Numbered from the stretch's first letter, positions 8,506 through 17,548 are shown. The stretch: DNA of 64,000 bases from Microtetraspora fusca (GCF_001570365.1 NZ_BBYK01000059.1:80185-144184), one strand, 5' to 3'. The notes: generated from the sequence alone by a model not told the origin. Made by a program: numbers and translations.

Positions 8506-9357
8506 ATGGCTCTTGCGACCCTGCCCGCCGCCACGAGCGGCGACCGGACGGGTACGGCGCGCCACTACCTCATGTGCCGCCCCGAGTTCTTCGCCGTGAC
8601 GTACGCGATCAACCCCTGGATGGACCCTGACCAGGGCGCGGACACGGCTCGGGCCGTCCGGCAATGGGAGGAGCTGCGCGCGGCCTACGAGCGGCTGGGA
8701 CACAAGGTGAGCCTCATCGACCCGGTGGACGGCCTCCCTGACATGGTCTTCGCCGCGAACGGCGCCCTCGTGGTGGACGGCCGGGTCTACGGTGCCAAGT
8801 TCACCCACGCGGAGCGCGCCGCCGAGGGGCCGGCCTACCTGCGCTGGTTCGCCGACCGGGGCTTCGAGACGATGGCGCCGACGCACACCAACGAGGGGGA
8901 GGGCGACTTCCTCACGCTCGACGACGTGGTGCTCGCCGGCACCGGCTTCCGCACCGACGTGGCGGCGCACGTGGAGGCGCAGGAGTTCGTCGGCCGCCCG
9001 GTCGTCACCCTGCGGCTGATCGACCCGCGCTTCTACCACCTGGACACCGCCCTGTTCCCGTTGGACGGGCACAACGTCGCCTACTACCCGGGGGCGTTCT
9101 CCGAGGGCAGCCGCAACGTGCTGCGGCGGATGTTCCCGGACGCGGTCATCGCCACCGAGGAGGACGCCGCCGTCCTCGGGCTCAACGCGGTCAGCGACGG
9201 CGCCAACGTCGTCATCAACGCCGAGGCGACCGGCCTCTCCCGCGAGCTGGAGCGGCTCGGCTACAACGTCGTCCCTGTCGAGCTGTCCGAGCTGCGCAAG
9301 GCGGGCGGCGGGCCCAAGTGCTGCACCCTGGAGATCCGGGAGGTCACGGGAGCATGA
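8506..9357 (+). CDS. ddaH: dimethylargininase / arginine-deiminase-superfamily hydrolase
   Basis: Amidinotransferase-fold (pentein) enzyme that hydrolyses dimethylarginine or arginine to citrulline plus an amine. The 283-residue protein has the family landmarks: substrate-binding MVFAANGALV (about residues 80-89), EGEGDF (about 128-133), the catalytic His in RFYHLDTALFPL (about 175-186) and the catalytic Cys near the C-terminus in GGGPKCC (about 269-275). ATG at 8506 with CTGGAG seven bases before is preferred over upstream in-frame codons. It overlaps rocD by four bases (ATGA). The ddaH-rocD pairing implies a route from (methyl)arginine through ornithine to glutamate semialdehyde, but the precise substrate cannot be told from sequence. 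Confidence 0.88.
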   Translation: MALATLPAATSGDRTGTARHYLMCRPEFFAVTYAINPWMDPDQGADTARAVRQWEELRAAYERLGHKVSLIDPVDGLPDMVFAANGALVVDGRVYGAKFTHAERAAEGPAYLRWFADRGFETMAPTHTNEGEGDFLTLDDVVLAGTGFRTDVAAHVEAQEFVGRPVVTLRLIDPRFYHLDTALFPLDGHNVAYYPGAFSEGSRNVLRRMFPDAVIATEEDAAVLGLNAVSDGANVVINAEATGLSRELERLGYNVVPVELSELRKAGGGPKCCTLEIREVTGA

Positions 9358-10565
9358 ACGCCGCCGACCTCATCGCGCTGAGCGAGCGCCGGAGCGCGCA
9401 CAACTACCACCCCCTGCCGGTGGTCATCCAGTCCGCCGAGGGTGCCTGGGTGACCGACGTCGAGGGCCGCCGCTACCTCGACTGCCTGGCGGGCTACTCC
9501 TCGCTCAACTTCGGGCACGGCAACCCGGTGATCCTCGCGGCCGCCCGCGAGCAGCTCGACCGGCTGACGCTGACCAGCCGGGCGTTCTTCCACGACCGGT
9601 TCGCGGAGTTCGCGGCCGGCCTCGCCGACCTGTGCGGCAAGGACATGATCCTGCCGATGAACACCGGCGCCGAGGCGGTCGAGACGGCCATCAAGGTGGC
9701 CCGCAAGTGGGGATACGAGGTCAAGGGCGTCCCCGCCGAGCAGGCGAACATCATCGTGATGGAGGACAACTTCCACGGTCGCACCACCACGATCGTGAGC
9801 TTCTCCACCGATCCGGACGCGCACGACGGCTTCGGACCGTACACACCGGGGTTCCGGGTCGTGAAGTACGGCTCGGCCGAGGCGATCGGCGAGGCGATCG
9901 ACGAGAACACGGTCGCCGTGCTGCTCGAACCGATCCAGGGCGAGGCGGGCGTGCTCGTGCCGCCGGACGGCTACCTGCGCGCGGTGCGCGACCTGTGCTC
10001 GGAGCGGGGCGTCCTGTTCATCGCGGACGAGATCCAGTCCGGGCTCGGCCGCACCGGCCACACCTTCGCCTGCGACCACGAGGGCGTCGTCCCCGACATC
10101 TACATCCTGGGCAAGGCCCTCGGCGGCGGCGTCGTGCCGGTCTCGGCCGTGGCGGCGAACGCCGACGTCCTCGGCGTCATCCGGCCCGGCCAGCACGGCT
10201 CGACCTTCGGCGGCAACCCGCTCGCCTGCGCGGTCGGCGCCGCGGTCATCGGGCTGCTGGGCACCGGCGAGTACCAGGCCAGGGCGCGTGAGCTGGGCGA
10301 GCACCTCCACGGCCGGCTGCGCGAGCTGGTCGGCGCGGGCGTCGTCGCCGTACGCGGGCGCGGCCTGTGGGCGGGCGTGGACATCGACCCGTCGCTCGGG
10401 ACCGGCCGCCAGGTGAGCGAGGCCCTGCTGCGCCGCGGCGTGCTGGTCAAGGACACGCACGGCTCGACGATCCGCCTCGCCCCGCCGATCGTGGTCTCCC
10501 GCGAGGACCTGGACTGGGCGGTCGATCAGCTCGCCGAGGCCCTGCGGGAGCTCAGGACAGCCTGA
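9354..10565 (+). CDS. rocD: ornithine--oxo-acid aminotransferase
   Basis: Class-III PLP aminotransferase converting ornithine plus 2-oxoglutarate to glutamate-5-semialdehyde and glutamate. The 403-residue protein shows the class-III hallmarks: LDCLAGYSSLNFGHGNP near residue 42, MNTGAEAVETAIKVARKWGY (about 100-119), FHGRTTT, LLEPIQGEAGV, IADEIQSGLGRTG and the PLP lysine in YILGKALGGG (about residue 256). The start at 9354 overlaps the ddaH stop, with GGGAG just upstream. The convergent phosphatase gene overlaps its last 14 bases, leaving no room for a terminator between them. Confidence 0.93.
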   Translation: MNAADLIALSERRSAHNYHPLPVVIQSAEGAWVTDVEGRRYLDCLAGYSSLNFGHGNPVILAAAREQLDRLTLTSRAFFHDRFAEFAAGLADLCGKDMILPMNTGAEAVETAIKVARKWGYEVKGVPAEQANIIVMEDNFHGRTTTIVSFSTDPDAHDGFGPYTPGFRVVKYGSAEAIGEAIDENTVAVLLEPIQGEAGVLVPPDGYLRAVRDLCSERGVLFIADEIQSGLGRTGHTFACDHEGVVPDIYILGKALGGGVVPVSAVAANADVLGVIRPGQHGSTFGGNPLACAVGAAVIGLLGTGEYQARARELGEHLHGRLRELVGAGVVAVRGRGLWAGVDIDPSLGTGRQVSEALLRRGVLVKDTHGSTIRLAPPIVVSREDLDWAVDQLAEALRELRTA

Positions 10566-12132
10566 CCGAGCCCAGCTCGGCGTCGTGGGTCCGCCAGGTC
10601 ACGGTGGCGGCGTCCTGGGCGAGGTCCACGGTCGCCAGCGCGTTGTCGAACCAGGGCCCGGCCCTCAGCCGCCACCGGATCGGCGGCGGAGGCAGCCGGG
10701 CCGTCAGCGCCGCCAGGCGTCCGAGCGGGCCCGCCGCGGCGACGGCCGCCACGATGTTGGCCGTCCGGAGCGCCCGGCTCAGCGGGTTGCGGATCGGCGA
10801 GCAGACGATCTGGTGGATCCGGGAGCCTCCCCCGCCACGCGGCGGCCGTACGGAGGCGAGGTAGGAGTAGTGGACGTCGCCGGACAAGAGCAGCACCGTG
10901 GCCGGCGGACGTCCCCTGCCGCCCGCGGCGACGTCGGTCAGCAGCCGGGCCAGGTGCTCGAACGACCGGCGGAACGCCGCCCAGTGCTCCAGGTCGAGGA
11001 ACCGGCGCAGGCGCTCGCCCCACCGTGCGGCCCGGCGCCCCCACAGGCCGTCGCAGACCGCCTCGTTCCAGCTCTCCACGTGGTGGATGGCCGGGGGCAG
11101 GAGCACCGGCAGTGAGGAGCCGACGATCAGGTGGTCGACGTCGCCCGCGGCCGACTCCTCCAGCCACGCCCGTCCGGCGTCGTCGAGCATCCGGCGGGCG
11201 CCCGGGGTGAGGACCCGGCCGCACCTGCTGTCCAGCATGATCACCCGGGTGGGCCCGATGTCGCGGCGGTAGCTCCAGCGGGCCGATCCCGGGTCGGCGT
11301 CGGCCCGCTCCGCGAACGCGTCGAGCGCCGCGCCGCCGTCGCCCGCCCTGAGCGCGGCGAGCACGGGGTCGCCCGCGCGCTCCTCGGCCGTGAGGTTGCC
11401 GAGGTGCTGGTAGACGTAGTAGGCGCCCAGGCCGGACACGATGCGCCGCCGCCACCACGGCACCTCGGCCATGCTCTCGCGCCACGCCGCCGAGGTGTTC
11501 CAGTCGTCCCTGATGTCGTGATCGTCGAACATCATCAGGGTCGGCACCGCCGCCATCAGCCACCGCACGGCCGGGTCCGACCAGGCCCGGCGGTAGAGCT
11601 CGGCGTACTCGTCGAAGTCCACGACCTCCTCGGGCCCCTCACCGCGTCGCCCGGCGATGAACTCCTTCATCTCCGGGGACGGCTCGTCGGCGTACACCTG
11701 GTCGCCGAGCATGATCAGCAGGTCCGGCGCCTCCCCCGACTCCATCAGCCCCGTGCCGTACGCGCGCAGGACGTCCACGCCGTGCGTCCGCGCGTACGGC
11801 CCGTCGTGCGGCACGCCGGTCCGGCAGGTGCCGAAGACCAGGCGGCGCAGCCGGGTGAGCGGCCGGATCGCGGTGGCCGGCAGGTCCGGGACCGGCCACA
11901 CGACCGCGCCGTCCAGCTCCACCGTGTACGGCACGCCTCCGGGCGGCGGGTCCGGCGGGAGGGCGACGTCGACGACCGCGTAATGGTGCCCGTGGACGGT
12001 GAAGGTGCGCTCCTCCGACCGCGCCTCGCCCGCCAGCACCGTGACCGCGCACGGCTCGCTCGTCTCCACCCAGATCGTCGCGCTCGCCGCGTCGACGTGG
12101 CGGAGCATGGGGCCGATCACCAGATGTGCCAC
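10552..12132 (-). CDS. PhoD-like alkaline phosphatase/phosphodiesterase family protein
   Basis: Metallophosphoesterase of the PhoD family. The 526-residue protein (from GTG 12132) has an N-terminal beta-sandwich-like part up to about residue 105, then metal-ligand motifs: FGTCRTG, LLIMLGDQVYADEPS (about 155-169), MMFDDHDIRDDW (about 222-233) and the late LLLSGDVHYSYLA (about 412-424). There is no Tat or Sec signal peptide, so it probably acts in the cytoplasm, unlike secreted Bacillus PhoD. An upstream extension to 12210 exists but is Arg-rich and unlike the family. It is convergent with and overlaps rocD by 14 bases. The substrate is unknown. Confidence 0.87.
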   Translation of the reverse strand: MAHLVIGPMLRHVDAASATIWVETSEPCAVTVLAGEARSEERTFTVHGHHYAVVDVALPPDPPPGGVPYTVELDGAVVWPVPDLPATAIRPLTRLRRLVFGTCRTGVPHDGPYARTHGVDVLRAYGTGLMESGEAPDLLIMLGDQVYADEPSPEMKEFIAGRRGEGPEEVVDFDEYAELYRRAWSDPAVRWLMAAVPTLMMFDDHDIRDDWNTSAAWRESMAEVPWWRRRIVSGLGAYYVYQHLGNLTAEERAGDPVLAALRAGDGGAALDAFAERADADPGSARWSYRRDIGPTRVIMLDSRCGRVLTPGARRMLDDAGRAWLEESAAGDVDHLIVGSSLPVLLPPAIHHVESWNEAVCDGLWGRRAARWGERLRRFLDLEHWAAFRRSFEHLARLLTDVAAGGRGRPPATVLLLSGDVHYSYLASVRPPRGGGGSRIHQIVCSPIRNPLSRALRTANIVAAVAAAGPLGRLAALTARLPPPPIRWRLRAGPWFDNALATVDLAQDAATVTWRTHDAELGSVRLS

Positions 12133-12255
12133 GCCTACAGATCTACTGCGGCGCCGCGCCACGCGCGAGAGCCACGGGGGCCGCCGGGGCTTCGTTTCCG
12201 GCCCCTCCAACGACCCGGCGGTCGTCTCCCGCCGAAACGGGTGATGCGGCGGTCG

Positions 12256-12762
12256 TCAGGCTTTCAGCAATCGCACCAGGTCGTCCAGTTCGTGCATGAG
12301 CCGCGCGGTGCGCTCCGCGCCGTACACCGTGAGGATCGCCCGGCGGTGCTCGCCGATGCCCTCCTCCAGGCGGCCAAGGAGGTCGCGCCCGCGGTCGGCC
12401 AGGTAGACCGCCACCTTGCGGCGGTCGAGGGGGTCGTGCCCGCGATAGACGAGGGCGCGCTCAACGAGCCGGTCGACCGCCTTCGTGAGGGTGGGGTGCG
12501 GCATCAGCGCGGCCTCGGCGAGGCCGCCCATCGAGTGGCCGCGCCCGTCCGCGAGCGCCTGGAGGATGCGCCACTGCTCGACGCTGACCTCCTCGGCCGC
12601 GAGCGCCGCCGACAGCTCGCGGTTGACCGCGCGTTCGGCCCGGCTCAGCAGGTACGCGAGCGAGGACGCGAGGCCCGACGGCGCGACCGCCTCGACCGGC
12701 CCTTCCGGCCCTTGGATCGGCTGGTCAACCCGGCTCTCGCCGGTGGATCCCGCCGCCGTCAC
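12256..12762 (-). CDS. MarR-family transcriptional regulator
   Basis: A 168-residue winged helix-turn-helix regulator. The MarR core runs from LASSLAYLLSRAERAVNREL (about residue 28) through the recognition helix ALMPHPTLTKAVDRLVERAL to the wing with DPLDRRKVAVYLADRGRDLL. I place the start at the GTG at 12762. A short frame beginning ATGATG at 12806 ends in a TGA overlapping this GTG and could couple translation, but that is weak evidence. It is divergent from the AmiC-like sensor of the amide cassette, so it is the likely repressor of that cassette (inference). Confidence 0.85.
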   Translation of the reverse strand: MTAAGSTGESRVDQPIQGPEGPVEAVAPSGLASSLAYLLSRAERAVNRELSAALAAEEVSVEQWRILQALADGRGHSMGGLAEAALMPHPTLTKAVDRLVERALVYRGHDPLDRRKVAVYLADRGRDLLGRLEEGIGEHRRAILTVYGAERTARLMHELDDLVRLLKA

Positions 12763-12896
12763 GCGGCCCCCGACCCGTCCGCGACGTGGCGCGGCACCGT
12801 CATCATGACCACTGCGGGCCCCTTTCCTGTTTTCGGCGGTACTTTGCAGTGATTTTCCAGGCCTTCTGATGGTTCCCTTCACGGGGGCGGATGGAC

Positions 12897-12902
12897 GATA
12901 CT
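12897..12902 (+). promoter_or_regulatory. -10 element GATACT placed for a leaderless mRNA of the amide sensor gene
   Basis: GATACT ends seven bases before the GTG start at 12910, and no Shine-Dalgarno is visible. Confidence 0.4.
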
Positions 12903-12909
12903 CTCCCCC

Positions 12910-14013
12910 GTGATCGATCCAGCCGCGGTGGTCATCGATCCCCTGGAAGCGCACCTGCTCAGGGCCGACACGCTGCGCGTATGCCTCGTTGTGCCCGTCT
13001 CCGGCGTGCTGGGCCTCGTCGGGCCGGGCGCGATCAACTGCGCGGCGCTGGCCGCCTCGGAGGTGAACGCCGCGGGCGGGCTGCTCGGCAGGCCGATCGA
13101 ACTGGTCCTGGTGGACGGCGGCCGCGCCCCGGCCGAGGTCGGCGCGGAGGTCGCCGAGCTGGTGCGGGCCGGAGCCGCACAGGCGGTCGTCGGCACCCAC
13201 GCCAGCGACGTCCGCGTCGGGATCGAGCACGCCCTGCGCGGCGCGGCGCCGTTCGTCTACACGCCCCCGTACGAGGGCGGCCCACGCTCCCCGGGCGTCT
13301 ACTTCCTCGGCGAGCAGGCGTCCTCCCAGGTCGCCCCGGGGATCGACTGGCTGGTCGACCACCGGCGGGCACGGCGCTGGTTCCTGCTCGGCAACGACTA
13401 CATCTGGCCGTACCTGGTCCACGCGTCCGCGCGGGCGCACCTGACGTCCCGCTCCGCGCGCGTCGTCGGGGAGCGGTTCCTCCCCGCCGGCACGCGCGAC
13501 ATGGTACGGGTGATCGAGGAGCTGGCCGCCGTACGGCCGGACGCGGTGCTGCTCAACCTCATCGGGAGCGACCTGATCGAGTTCAACCGGGCGTTCGCGG
13601 CGAGCGGGCTGGGCTGCGCCCGCCTGTGCGGCGCGCTGGAGGAGCACGGCCTGCTGGCGATCGGAGGCGACTTCAGCGGCGAGCTGTACACCGCGATGGG
13701 GTACTTCGGCGGCATCGCCACCGACGACAACCTCGGGCTGCACGAGCGCTACACGCGGCGGTTCGGGCCGGACGCGCCGCTGCTCAACGGACATGGGCAC
13801 GGGTGTTACGAAGGCGTGCTCATGCTCGCCGCCCTCGCCGCCCGCGCGGGCTCGCTCGCGGTGCCCGCGGTCGAGGCGATCGCCGACGGGACCACCGTCA
13901 TCACCGGCCGAGGCCCGCTCACGCTCCGGGACCGGCAGGTGTCGCAGCGCGTGTACGTGGGACGCGCCGACGGCCTGGACTTCGATCTCGTGACCTCCTC
14001 ACCCGGGCTGTGA
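12910..14013 (+). CDS. AmiC-like amide-sensing periplasmic-binding-fold protein (cytoplasmic)
   Basis: Type-I periplasmic-binding fold of the amide/urea branch (AmiC, FmdD). The 367-residue protein begins its fold at VCLVVPVSGVLGLVGPGAIN (residues 25-44) and contains LAASEVNAAGGLLGRPIELV and GVYFLGEQASSQV, all typical of this branch. There is no signal peptide or lipobox, and no ABC permease or ATPase gene is nearby. It is therefore better read as an intracellular amide sensor like Pseudomonas AmiC than as a transport component (inference). It is followed by an amino-acid permease and a formamidase, and is divergent from a MarR regulator. Confidence 0.82.
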   Translation: MIDPAAVVIDPLEAHLLRADTLRVCLVVPVSGVLGLVGPGAINCAALAASEVNAAGGLLGRPIELVLVDGGRAPAEVGAEVAELVRAGAAQAVVGTHASDVRVGIEHALRGAAPFVYTPPYEGGPRSPGVYFLGEQASSQVAPGIDWLVDHRRARRWFLLGNDYIWPYLVHASARAHLTSRSARVVGERFLPAGTRDMVRVIEELAAVRPDAVLLNLIGSDLIEFNRAFAASGLGCARLCGALEEHGLLAIGGDFSGELYTAMGYFGGIATDDNLGLHERYTRRFGPDAPLLNGHGHGCYEGVLMLAALAARAGSLAVPAVEAIADGTTVITGRGPLTLRDRQVSQRVYVGRADGLDFDLVTSSPGL

Positions 14014-14075
14014 CGCCGCCTGTGGCGAGACGCCGCATGACGCCCATCTGACCACCGTCGTCATGGTGCCGCCAC

Positions 14076-14124
14076 AAAGATTTACAAACGAAATCTTTTC
14101 CTTTTCAAGGAATAGTCCTATCGT
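14076..14124 (+). promoter_or_regulatory. AT-rich palindrome overlapping the permease promoter (operator candidate)
   Basis: AAAGATTT (14076-14083) and AAATCTTT (14091-14098) form a perfect inverted repeat around a 7-base spacer in otherwise GC-rich DNA. The right arm reaches the -35 zone of a -10-like TATCGT at 14119-14124. Spacing and AT content fit a MarR-type operator. Confidence 0.55.
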
Positions 14125-14156
14125 ACGCTCTGCCCCCCCGCGTGCGAAGGAGTCTC

Positions 14157-15584
14157 ATGTCTTCCCCCTCCACCACGCCCTCCTCGTCGGCGTCGCCGCA
14201 AAGTGCGGCGACCGGCGTGGAGCGGTTCGGATATCAGCAGGAGTTGCAGCGCTCGCTGAGCTTCACCGACCTGCTCATCTACGGCCTGATCTTCATGGTG
14301 CCGATCGCGCCGTTCGGCATCTTCGGATCCGTTTTCGAAGGCTCGGGCGGCATGGTCGCGCTGGCCTACATCATCGGCATGGTGGCGATGGCCTTCACCG
14401 CCCTGTCGTACGCCCAGATGTCCAAGGCGTTCCCGATGGCCGGCTCGGTCTACACCTACGCGGGCCGCGGGATCGGCGCCCCGGTCGGCTTCCTCGCCGG
14501 CTGGGTGATCCTGCTCGACTACATCCTCGTGCCCGCGCTGCTCTATCTCGTGGCGAGCGCGGCCATGGCGTCGTTCGTGCCCGTGATTCCCGTCTGGGCC
14601 TGGTTGATCATGTTCATCGTCCTCAACACGGCGGTGAACTACTTCGGCATCCAGATGACCGCGCGGATGAACAAGATCATGCTGGTCGCCGAGCTGATCG
14701 TGCTGGCGATCTTCCTGGTCGTCGGCGTCGTCGCCCTCGCCCAGGGCAAGGGTCACGGCGACGCGTTCAGCCCGATCTTCGACTCCTCGACGTTCTCCGG
14801 GCCGCTCGTGTTCGGCGCCGTCTCGGTCGCGGTGCTGTCCTTCCTCGGCTTCGACGGCATCTCGATGCTCGCCGAGGAGAGCCGGGAGGACGCCCGCAAG
14901 CTCGGCCGTGCCATGGTCGGCGCGCTCATGCTGGCCGGTCTGCTGTTCATCACGCAGACCTGGGTCGCCGCGCTGCTCGCGCCGAACCGTGCGGAGCTGC
15001 TGGACAAGGGCGGATCCATGGACAGCGCGTTCTACGACGTCGCCGAGTACGCCGGAGGCCACTGGCTGAGCGTGCTGACCGCCGTCGCCACCGCGATCGC
15101 CTGGGGCTTCGCCAACTCGCTGGTCGCCCAGGCCGCCACCTCGCGCCTGCTGTTCGCCATGGCCCGCGACCGGCTGCTGCCCCGGTTCCTGGGCAAGATC
15201 CACCCGAAGCACAAGGTGCCGATCAACGCCACGTTCCTGACCGCCGTCATCTCGCTGGTCCTCGGCCTCATCCTCGTCAACAGCGAGGACGGGATCGGGC
15301 AGCTCAGCTCGCTCATCAACTTCGGCGCGATGACCGCCTTCCTCGCGCTCCACGTCTCCGTCGTCGTCCACTACGTCGTACGGAAGCGCAGCCGGGACTG
15401 GTGGCGGCACCTGATCGCCCCCGCGATCGGCTTCCTGATCCTGCTGTACGTCGTCATCAACGCCAAGGTCGCCGCCCAGGCGGTCGGCCTGACCTGGCTG
15501 GCGATCGGTGTGTTGATCCTGATCACCTTCATCCTCATGGGCCGTCGCCCCACCCTTCCCGACGAGACGGAGGTCTCCGAGTGA
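14157..15584 (+). CDS. APC-family amino acid/amide permease
   Basis: Amino acid-polyamine-organocation transporter of 475 residues with about 12 transmembrane helices. Motifs include the helix-1 segment LIYGLIFMVPIAPFGIFG (about residues 40-57), FPMAGSVYTYAGRGIG (about 99-114) and the helix-6 stretch FLGFDGISMLAEESREDARK (about 228-247). The ATG at 14157 follows AAGGAG at 14147-14152. Its stop overlaps the GTG of the formamidase gene, so uptake and hydrolysis are co-expressed. Together with the AmiC-like sensor this suggests import of a short amide or an amino-acid amide (inference). Confidence 0.9.
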   Translation: MSSPSTTPSSSASPQSAATGVERFGYQQELQRSLSFTDLLIYGLIFMVPIAPFGIFGSVFEGSGGMVALAYIIGMVAMAFTALSYAQMSKAFPMAGSVYTYAGRGIGAPVGFLAGWVILLDYILVPALLYLVASAAMASFVPVIPVWAWLIMFIVLNTAVNYFGIQMTARMNKIMLVAELIVLAIFLVVGVVALAQGKGHGDAFSPIFDSSTFSGPLVFGAVSVAVLSFLGFDGISMLAEESREDARKLGRAMVGALMLAGLLFITQTWVAALLAPNRAELLDKGGSMDSAFYDVAEYAGGHWLSVLTAVATAIAWGFANSLVAQAATSRLLFAMARDRLLPRFLGKIHPKHKVPINATFLTAVISLVLGLILVNSEDGIGQLSSLINFGAMTAFLALHVSVVVHYVVRKRSRDWWRHLIAPAIGFLILLYVVINAKVAAQAVGLTWLAIGVLILITFILMGRRPTLPDETEVSE

Positions 15585-16591
15585 ACGTCGTCTCCTTCCG
15601 GCCCACGGCCGAGGACCTGGCCTACACCTTCGGCGGGCGGCCCGCCGTGGCCCGGATCGCCCCCGGCACGGTCCTCGAACTCTTCACGGAGGACTGCTTT
15701 GGCGGGCGGGTGCGCGGCCCCGAGGACCTGCCGTCGAAGGTGTGCGAGTTCCCCTTCCTCAACCCGGTCACCGGTCCCTTCCACGTGGAGGGGGCCGAGC
15801 CGGGCGACACGCTCGCCCTGCACTTCGTCTCCATCGAGCCCGCCCGCGACTGGGCCGTCTCCACGACGTTCCCCCACTTCGGGGCGCTCACCGGCACCCA
15901 CACCACCGCGATGCTCCAGCCTCCCCTCGACGAGGTCGTCTGGATGTACGACGTGGACGTGGAGAAGCGGACCGTCCGCTACCAGGCGCGGAACAGCGAC
16001 TTCAGCGTGGAGATGCCGCTCGACCCGATGCACGGCACCGTGGGCGTCGCCCCGGCCGCCTCCGAGGCGCGGATGACGATCACCCCGGACGCCCACGGCG
16101 GCAACATGGACACCCCCGAGCTGCGGGCCGGCGTCACCGTCTACCTCGGCGTGAACGTGGAGGGCGCCCTGTTCTCGATCGGGGACGGCCACTGCCGCCA
16201 GGGCCACGGCGAGGTCTGCGGCACCGCGGTCGAGGCCGCGATGAACACGGTCGTCGCCGTCGAGCTGGTCAAGGGCGTCGGCACCCCGTGGCCGCGCCTG
16301 GAGGACGACGACCACCTGATGTCCACCGGCTCGGCCCGTCCGCTGGAGGACGCCTACCGCATCAGCCAGCACGACCTGGTCACCTGGTCGGCCGCGCTCA
16401 CCGGGCTGGACGAGCTCGACGCGTACCAGCTCGTCAGCCAGGGCGGCGAGGCGCCGGTGGGCAATGTGTGCGACACGAACTACACGATGGTCGCCAAGCT
16501 GCCCAAGGCCTACCTCGGCCGCCCCGAGGTGTACGAGTCGGCCCACGCGCGCCTGCGCGCACTCGGCGCGGAGTACCTCTCCTCCCGCTGA
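15581..16591 (+). CDS. fmdA: acetamidase/formamidase family protein
   Basis: Zinc amidohydrolase of the FmdA_AmdA family, hydrolysing short amides to ammonia and a carboxylate; cytoplasmic. The 336-residue protein shows the family segments FTEDCFGGRVRGPEDLP (about residues 34-50), NPVTGPFHVEGAEPGDTL, the Asp/His-rich core PHFGALTGTHTTAML, GVAPAA and GNMDTPELRAGVTVYLGV, and GALFSIGDGHCRQGHGEVCG (about 197-216). The GTG start at 15581 overlaps the permease stop (GTGA), with GGAGG seven bases upstream. It closes the amide cassette; a terminator hairpin follows. Confidence 0.92.
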   Translation: MNVVSFRPTAEDLAYTFGGRPAVARIAPGTVLELFTEDCFGGRVRGPEDLPSKVCEFPFLNPVTGPFHVEGAEPGDTLALHFVSIEPARDWAVSTTFPHFGALTGTHTTAMLQPPLDEVVWMYDVDVEKRTVRYQARNSDFSVEMPLDPMHGTVGVAPAASEARMTITPDAHGGNMDTPELRAGVTVYLGVNVEGALFSIGDGHCRQGHGEVCGTAVEAAMNTVVAVELVKGVGTPWPRLEDDDHLMSTGSARPLEDAYRISQHDLVTWSAALTGLDELDAYQLVSQGGEAPVGNVCDTNYTMVAKLPKAYLGRPEVYESAHARLRALGAEYLSSR

Positions 16592-16602
16592 CCTTCCGCG
16601 GC

Positions 16603-16634
16603 CTGATCCCGTCTCCTTCCGGGGACGGGATCAG
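16603..16634. terminator. bidirectional terminator hairpin
   Basis: CTGATCCCGTC (16603-16613) and GACGGGATCAG (16624-16634) form an 11-bp perfect stem with a 10-base loop between two convergent genes. The right arm contains the stop codon of the minus-strand oxidoreductase. Confidence 0.75.
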
Positions 16635-17548
16635 CTCGTCTTCGGCACCAGGTCCGCGTCGGCGAGCGCGGTGGACACGACCTCCTCGCACATCGCGTGG
16701 GTGATGAGCGCGTCGTCGGCGCGGAGCACGTCGCCCGCGCGGACCGCGTCCAGGAACGCGTGGCAGATCTGCTCGATGCCGCGCTGCCGCGCGACCGGCG
16801 TCCACGGCGGCCTCCGGGACAGGATCTCGCCGCCGTCGTGGTCGACCACGTCGCCGAGATCGAGCACCCGCCGCTTGCGCCCGCCGCCCATGACCTCGCA
16901 GGTCTCCTCGGTCGCGCCGCCGACCCGGTTCATGACGCCGATGGCGGTGAAGCCGTCGCCGCCCAGCTCCAGCACCACGTGTTCGAGCAGCCCGGACCGC
17001 ACGCGGGTCCGCACCCGGACATCGGTGACCTCACCCGGCACGAGGAACCGCAGCGTGTCGACCACGTGGATGAAGTCGTCGAAGACCACCGTGCGCGGTG
17101 CCGCCGCCGCTCCCACCCGGTTCTTCTCCAGAATCACCAGGTCGCGAGGCAGGTCGCGCAGCGCCACGTAGCCGGGGGCGTACCTGCGGTTGAACCCCAC
17201 CATCAGCGACCTGTCCCGCTTCCGGGCCAGCCGTACCAGCCGCTCGGAGTCCGCCGGCTCGTCGCTGAGCGGCTTGTCCACGTAGACGTGCACGTCCGCC
17301 TCCAGCAGCGCCTCGACGATCGGCACGTGCGCGCTCGTCGCGGCGTGGACGAAGGCCGCCTCGACACCCGCCGCGAGCAACTCCTCCACGCCGGTGAAGA
17401 GCCGGTCGATCCGGTACGCGGCTCCGAGCTCGGCCAGCGTGTCCTCGTCGCGCGTGCACAGGTGGGGCACGATCCCCGGCGTGGCCGCGAGTACCGGCAG
17501 GTAGGCCTTCCGGGCGATGTCCCCGAGCCCGATGATCCCGATTTTCAT
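16631..17548 (-). CDS. Gfo/Idh/MocA-family oxidoreductase
   Basis: NAD(P)-dependent oxidoreductase of the glucose-fructose oxidoreductase/inositol dehydrogenase family. The 305-residue protein starts with the Rossmann motif MKIGIIGLGDIARKAYLPVL (GxGxxA-type, residues 1-20) and has the family EKP-like motif as VYVDKPLSDEP (about 89-99) and GFNRRYAPGY (about 120-129). The ATG at 17548 is used; an upstream in-frame ATG exists but would overlap the promoter region. It is divergent from a PadR regulator with a shared palindrome. The sugar or cyclitol substrate cannot be assigned. Confidence 0.88.
   Translation of the reverse strand: MKIGIIGLGDIARKAYLPVLAATPGIVPHLCTRDEDTLAELGAAYRIDRLFTGVEELLAAGVEAAFVHAATSAHVPIVEALLEADVHVYVDKPLSDEPADSERLVRLARKRDRSLMVGFNRRYAPGYVALRDLPRDLVILEKNRVGAAAAPRTVVFDDFIHVVDTLRFLVPGEVTDVRVRTRVRSGLLEHVVLELGGDGFTAIGVMNRVGGATEETCEVMGGGRKRRVLDLGDVVDHDGGEILSRRPPWTPVARQRGIEQICHAFLDAVRAGDVLRADDALITHAMCEEVVSTALADADLVPKTS

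Noticed and set aside
12759..12806. 15-residue upstream peptide (ATGATG at 12806) coupled to the MarR gene
   Set aside because: The overlap with the MarR GTG is suggestive, but it has no clear ribosome-binding site and no regulatory codon pattern.
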